Source: Candidatus Methanosuratincola petrocarbonis (ex Vanwonterghem et al. 2016)
GTDB taxonomy: Archaea; Thermoproteota; Methanomethylicia; Methanomethylicales; Methanomethylicaceae
Assembly: GCA_001717015.1 (NCBI GenBank)
Contig: MAGV01000033.1
Coordinates: 5,670 to 14,888 of the forward strand
Direction of reading: 5' to 3'
DNA length: 9,219 nt
Positions 6,717-9,219 of this stretch are shown here, piece by piece. Positions within the stretch are counted from its first letter, which is position 1; every line of letters begins with the position of its first letter. The notes beneath the pieces are model-generated. The model saw only the letters and a program-made list of their open reading frames with translations. It was not told where the DNA came from and did not search any database. Position numbers and translations under genes: made by a program.

Positions 6717-7103
6717 ATGGATACAGGCGGTGAACGGGATGGAGTCCGCGTTACGCGGCCCGACGACTTCGAGACAAGGCGCCGGCACCTGGCGGGCATG
6801 AGCAACGAGGAACTTGCCCGCTACTTTTGGGCGCTCGCAGACAAGGTTGTGGAGCCTCTGGTGGACCTGGCGCGCACTCATACGTCTCCTTCCATCGAGA
6901 GGTCGGTTCTTCTGCGGATGGGGTTTTCAAGCCTGGAGGCCAAGGCGATCGTGGACAAGTGTGTTGAGCGCGGCTTGCTAGGCAAAGGTGCAGGGCATGT
7001 CGTGTGGAAGCTCGTTCACTCTCGCGGGATGAGCGTGCGCGAGGCAGGCATTGCTCTTTCCGAAGGCAAGATGTGGGATGATGCGGCACGCCTCTTCAGC
7101 TAG
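6717..7103 (+). CDS. oraS: D-ornithine 4,5-aminomutase, small subunit (OraS)
   Basis: Small subunit of the adenosylcobalamin- and PLP-dependent enzyme that moves the terminal amino group of D-ornithine from C5 to C4, giving 2,4-diaminopentanoate. The 128 residues are close to the roughly 120 of the C. sticklandii protein. The diagnostic block runs from P58 to H94, including PSIERSVLLRMGFSSLEAKA and GLLGKGAGH, followed by SVREAGIALSEGKMWDDA near the end. The ATG at 6717 is preceded by a G-rich binding site (GGGGGGA, 6704-6710). An in-frame GTG at 6702 is less likely because it lies inside that purine tract. The extra dozen residues before RPDDFETRRRHL are not conserved as far as I know. It lies 124 nt after ortB and 19 nt before oraE, the usual order for the two subunits. 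Confidence 0.95.
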   Translation: MDTGGERDGVRVTRPDDFETRRRHLAGMSNEELARYFWALADKVVEPLVDLARTHTSPSIERSVLLRMGFSSLEAKAIVDKCVERGLLGKGAGHVVWKLVHSRGMSVREAGIALSEGKMWDDAARLFS

Positions 7104-7122
7104 ACGAGGTAAGGTGAGTGGG

Positions 7123-9219
7123 ATGAAGCTTTCGCCCGACGAAAAGATCAATGTGCGAGAGGTCCTCCGCGACCTCAAGCACTACAGGCCAAGGCGCCGG
7201 GGTTGGCGCTGGCGCGAGAAGCTTCCTGCCGGAACCGCCATCGGACCGTTCGAGTACAAGGAGGTTTCGCGTAACCTTGACAAGTCCGTGCCGCTTCCCG
7301 CGGCTAAGTACTTTGGGGGCATAGATCCCCAGCCAGACGTGGTGGTCACTACCGAGATCGCGTCCGGCAGATTTGAGGATGACATAAGGCGGATGAGGAT
7401 GGCCGCGTGGCACGGCGCTGACCATATCATGGTGATCCGGACGGCCGGCCAGAGCCATTTTGACGGCCTCATCGAAGGTACGCCAGAGGGGGTCGGGGGC
7501 GTTCCCATCACCCGAAAACAGGTGCGTGCCACCCGCAAAGCCCTGGACTTCATCGAGGACGAGGTAGGGAGGCCGGTAAACTTCCATTCGTACGTGAGCG
7601 GCGTCGCGGGGCCGGAGATAGCGGTGCTGTTCGCTGAAGAAGGCGTGAACGGGGCGCACCAGGACCCGCAGTACAACGTCCTCTACAGAAACGTCAACAT
7701 GTACAGGTCTTTCGTGGACGCGGCCGAGGCGAAAGCGCTGATGCGATGGGCGGGGATGGCCCAGATCGACGGCGCGCACAACGCAAACGCCACTGCCCGC
7801 GAGGCGTGGAAGGTGATGCCGGAGCTCATAGTGCAGCACGCCATAAACTGCACATACTCGGTGAAGGTGGGTATGGTGAAGGAGAACATTTGCCTTTCCA
7901 CAGTGCCTCCGACAGCCCCACCGGCCCCCGAGATGCGGTTGGACCTCCCGTATGCCGTGGCCCTGCGCAGGCTTTTCGCAGGGTACAGGTTCCGCGCCCA
8001 GATGAACACGAAGTACATCGAATCGTCCACGCGCGAGGCGACCGTAACGCACACCCTGAACCTCATGCTGTCCAGGCTGACAAGCGCAGACATACAAAGC
8101 ACCATTACCCCTGATGAGGGGCGCAATGTGCCCTGGCACTACAACAACATCGCCGCTCTCGACACCGCAAAGCAGGTCCTCGTCGCGCTGGATGGGCTTC
8201 GAAGCATGGTGAAGCTGGACGACGACCCGGAGGGGGAACTATCGAAAAAGGCCCGGGAAATCACAGAACGGGCGGTCCTCTTCCTGGAGGAGATCTTGCA
8301 GGTCGGCGGATACTTCGAGGCCGTCCGCAGGGGGTTCTTCGTGGACTCGGGGCTTTACCCCGAACGCAACGGCGACGGAATAGCGCGGGACCCGGAGGGC
8401 GGCGTGGCGGCGGGAACTATAGTGCCGCGCGACACTGACTACATGGCCCCGGTCTGCGCGCATTTCGGTGAGAACCACCTGCCGGAGGGGATGGACCGGG
8501 CGTGCGATCTCATCGGCGGTTGCACCCTGTGCGACCCCGGGAAAATCGTATACATCGATGAGCTTGACCCGGTGGATAACGTTGAGACCAGGCTGGCGGC
8601 GCTGGAGAGGGACCAGCGCGGCCTGGTATACCCTGAAGTCGAATGGACGGGCGACCGCGTGGTGACATTCACCACTTTCTGGCCTCTCGATGAGGCCCGC
8701 GCCGAGGCGGCCGCCCTTGAAACGGCGCGAAGGCTCGGGCTTGATGACCCCAAAGCCATCCACAAGGAGATCATGCACCCTGCGGAAGGAACCCTCGTCG
8801 AGGTCAAAGGCAAGGTGACCTTCGGGATAGACCCTGCAACGCTCAAGATTCCCGAGGTTCAGGAGACTCTCTCTCCCGGGGAGATCCGGAAATTCGTCAG
8901 GGAACGGGGCGTCAAGATCGTTGCCGCAACTGTGGGCCAGGATGAGCACTCGGTAGGCCTCCGGGAAATACTAGACATAAAGCACGGCGGGATCGAAGGG
9001 TTCGGCATCGAATGCCATTACCTCGGCACGTCCTGTCCTGTCGAGAAGCTGGTGAACGCGGCTATCGAGGTGGGGGCTGACGCCATCCTCATAAGCACCA
9101 TAATCACTCACGCCGATGTCCACCGGCTCAACATGAAGAAACTTGCGGACCTGTGCGTTGAAAAGGGCATCCGCGACAGGGTGACCCTGGTGGCCGGGGG
9201 CACGCAGGTAACCTGGGAC
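7123..9219 (+). CDS. oraE: D-ornithine 4,5-aminomutase, large subunit (OraE), truncated by window edge
   Basis: Large catalytic subunit carrying both PLP and adenosylcobalamin. The frame is open for 699 codons from ATG 7123 to the window end with no stop. The TIM-barrel part includes IDPQPDVVVTTEIASGRFED, MAAWHGADHIMVIRTAGQSH and GVNGAHQDPQYNVLYRN, all strongly OraE-like. The cobalamin domain has DEHSVG, with the cobalt-ligand histidine at H609, and the PLP lysine K620 in IKHGG. This 11-residue spacing is the same as H618/K629 known for C. sticklandii OraE. The B12 loop GTSCPVEK (635-642) and GGTQV (692-696) follow. From the family length (about 740-750 residues, from memory) some 40-50 residues are missing beyond the edge. 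The ribosome binding site AGGTGA (7112-7117) is well spaced. It should be co-translated with oraS and needs it for activity. Confidence 0.97.
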   Translation, partial: MKLSPDEKINVREVLRDLKHYRPRRRGWRWREKLPAGTAIGPFEYKEVSRNLDKSVPLPAAKYFGGIDPQPDVVVTTEIASGRFEDDIRRMRMAAWHGADHIMVIRTAGQSHFDGLIEGTPEGVGGVPITRKQVRATRKALDFIEDEVGRPVNFHSYVSGVAGPEIAVLFAEEGVNGAHQDPQYNVLYRNVNMYRSFVDAAEAKALMRWAGMAQIDGAHNANATAREAWKVMPELIVQHAINCTYSVKVGMVKENICLSTVPPTAPPAPEMRLDLPYAVALRRLFAGYRFRAQMNTKYIESSTREATVTHTLNLMLSRLTSADIQSTITPDEGRNVPWHYNNIAALDTAKQVLVALDGLRSMVKLDDDPEGELSKKAREITERAVLFLEEILQVGGYFEAVRRGFFVDSGLYPERNGDGIARDPEGGVAAGTIVPRDTDYMAPVCAHFGENHLPEGMDRACDLIGGCTLCDPGKIVYIDELDPVDNVETRLAALERDQRGLVYPEVEWTGDRVVTFTTFWPLDEARAEAAALETARRLGLDDPKAIHKEIMHPAEGTLVEVKGKVTFGIDPATLKIPEVQETLSPGEIRKFVRERGVKIVAATVGQDEHSVGLREILDIKHGGIEGFGIECHYLGTSCPVEKLVNAAIEVGADAILISTIITHADVHRLNMKKLADLCVEKGIRDRVTLVAGGTQVTWD

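Noticed and set aside
858..9219. A functional link between Lon and ornithine fermentation because of adjacency.
   Set aside because: A strong terminator and a 437-nt gap separate them, and I know of no conserved association.

Overview
The window looks like a stretch of chromosome from a high-GC anaerobic member of the Bacillota (Clostridia or Limnochordia-like). Three things point there: tandem lonB-lonA protease genes, a Stickland-type ornithine fermentation cluster best known from Clostridium sticklandii and Clostridioides difficile, and purine-rich ribosome binding sites with several GTG starts. I cannot name the genus. All recognisable genes lie on the + strand.

Layout. (1) Bases 1-523 are the 3' end of lonB, with the whole Ser/Lys catalytic dyad region. 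(2) Bases 524-857 are a gene-free leader of 334 nt, rich in symmetrical elements: a promoter-like sequence, an 18-bp operator-like palindrome, a long bulged hairpin and three tandem 16-bp repeats. (3) Bases 858-3305 are a complete lonA. (4) Bases 3306-3742 are intergenic, with a strong intrinsic terminator at 3388-3411 and an AT-rich island at 3651-3688 just before the next operon. (5) Bases 3743-9219 hold ord, ortA, ortB, oraS and oraE in that order. OraE is cut by the window edge shortly before its expected C-terminus.

How the genes work together. OraS and OraE form the adenosylcobalamin- and PLP-dependent D-ornithine 4,5-aminomutase, which makes 2,4-diaminopentanoate. Ord deaminates this oxidatively to 2-amino-4-oxopentanoate. 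OrtA and OrtB cleave that thiolytically with CoA to alanine and acetyl-CoA. This is the oxidative branch of ornithine fermentation. The ornithine racemase (orr) that feeds it is not visible and would be expected nearby, probably downstream. ord-ortA and ortA-ortB overlap, oraS-oraE are 19 nt apart, and only ortB-oraS has a real gap (124 nt, holding a hairpin). One operon is the natural reading. The lon genes upstream are separated from it by a terminator and are probably neighbours by chance.

I found no mobile element, CRISPR array, tRNA or rRNA. The genes belong to known families. The less explained material is in the two intergenic regions and the ortB-oraS gap.
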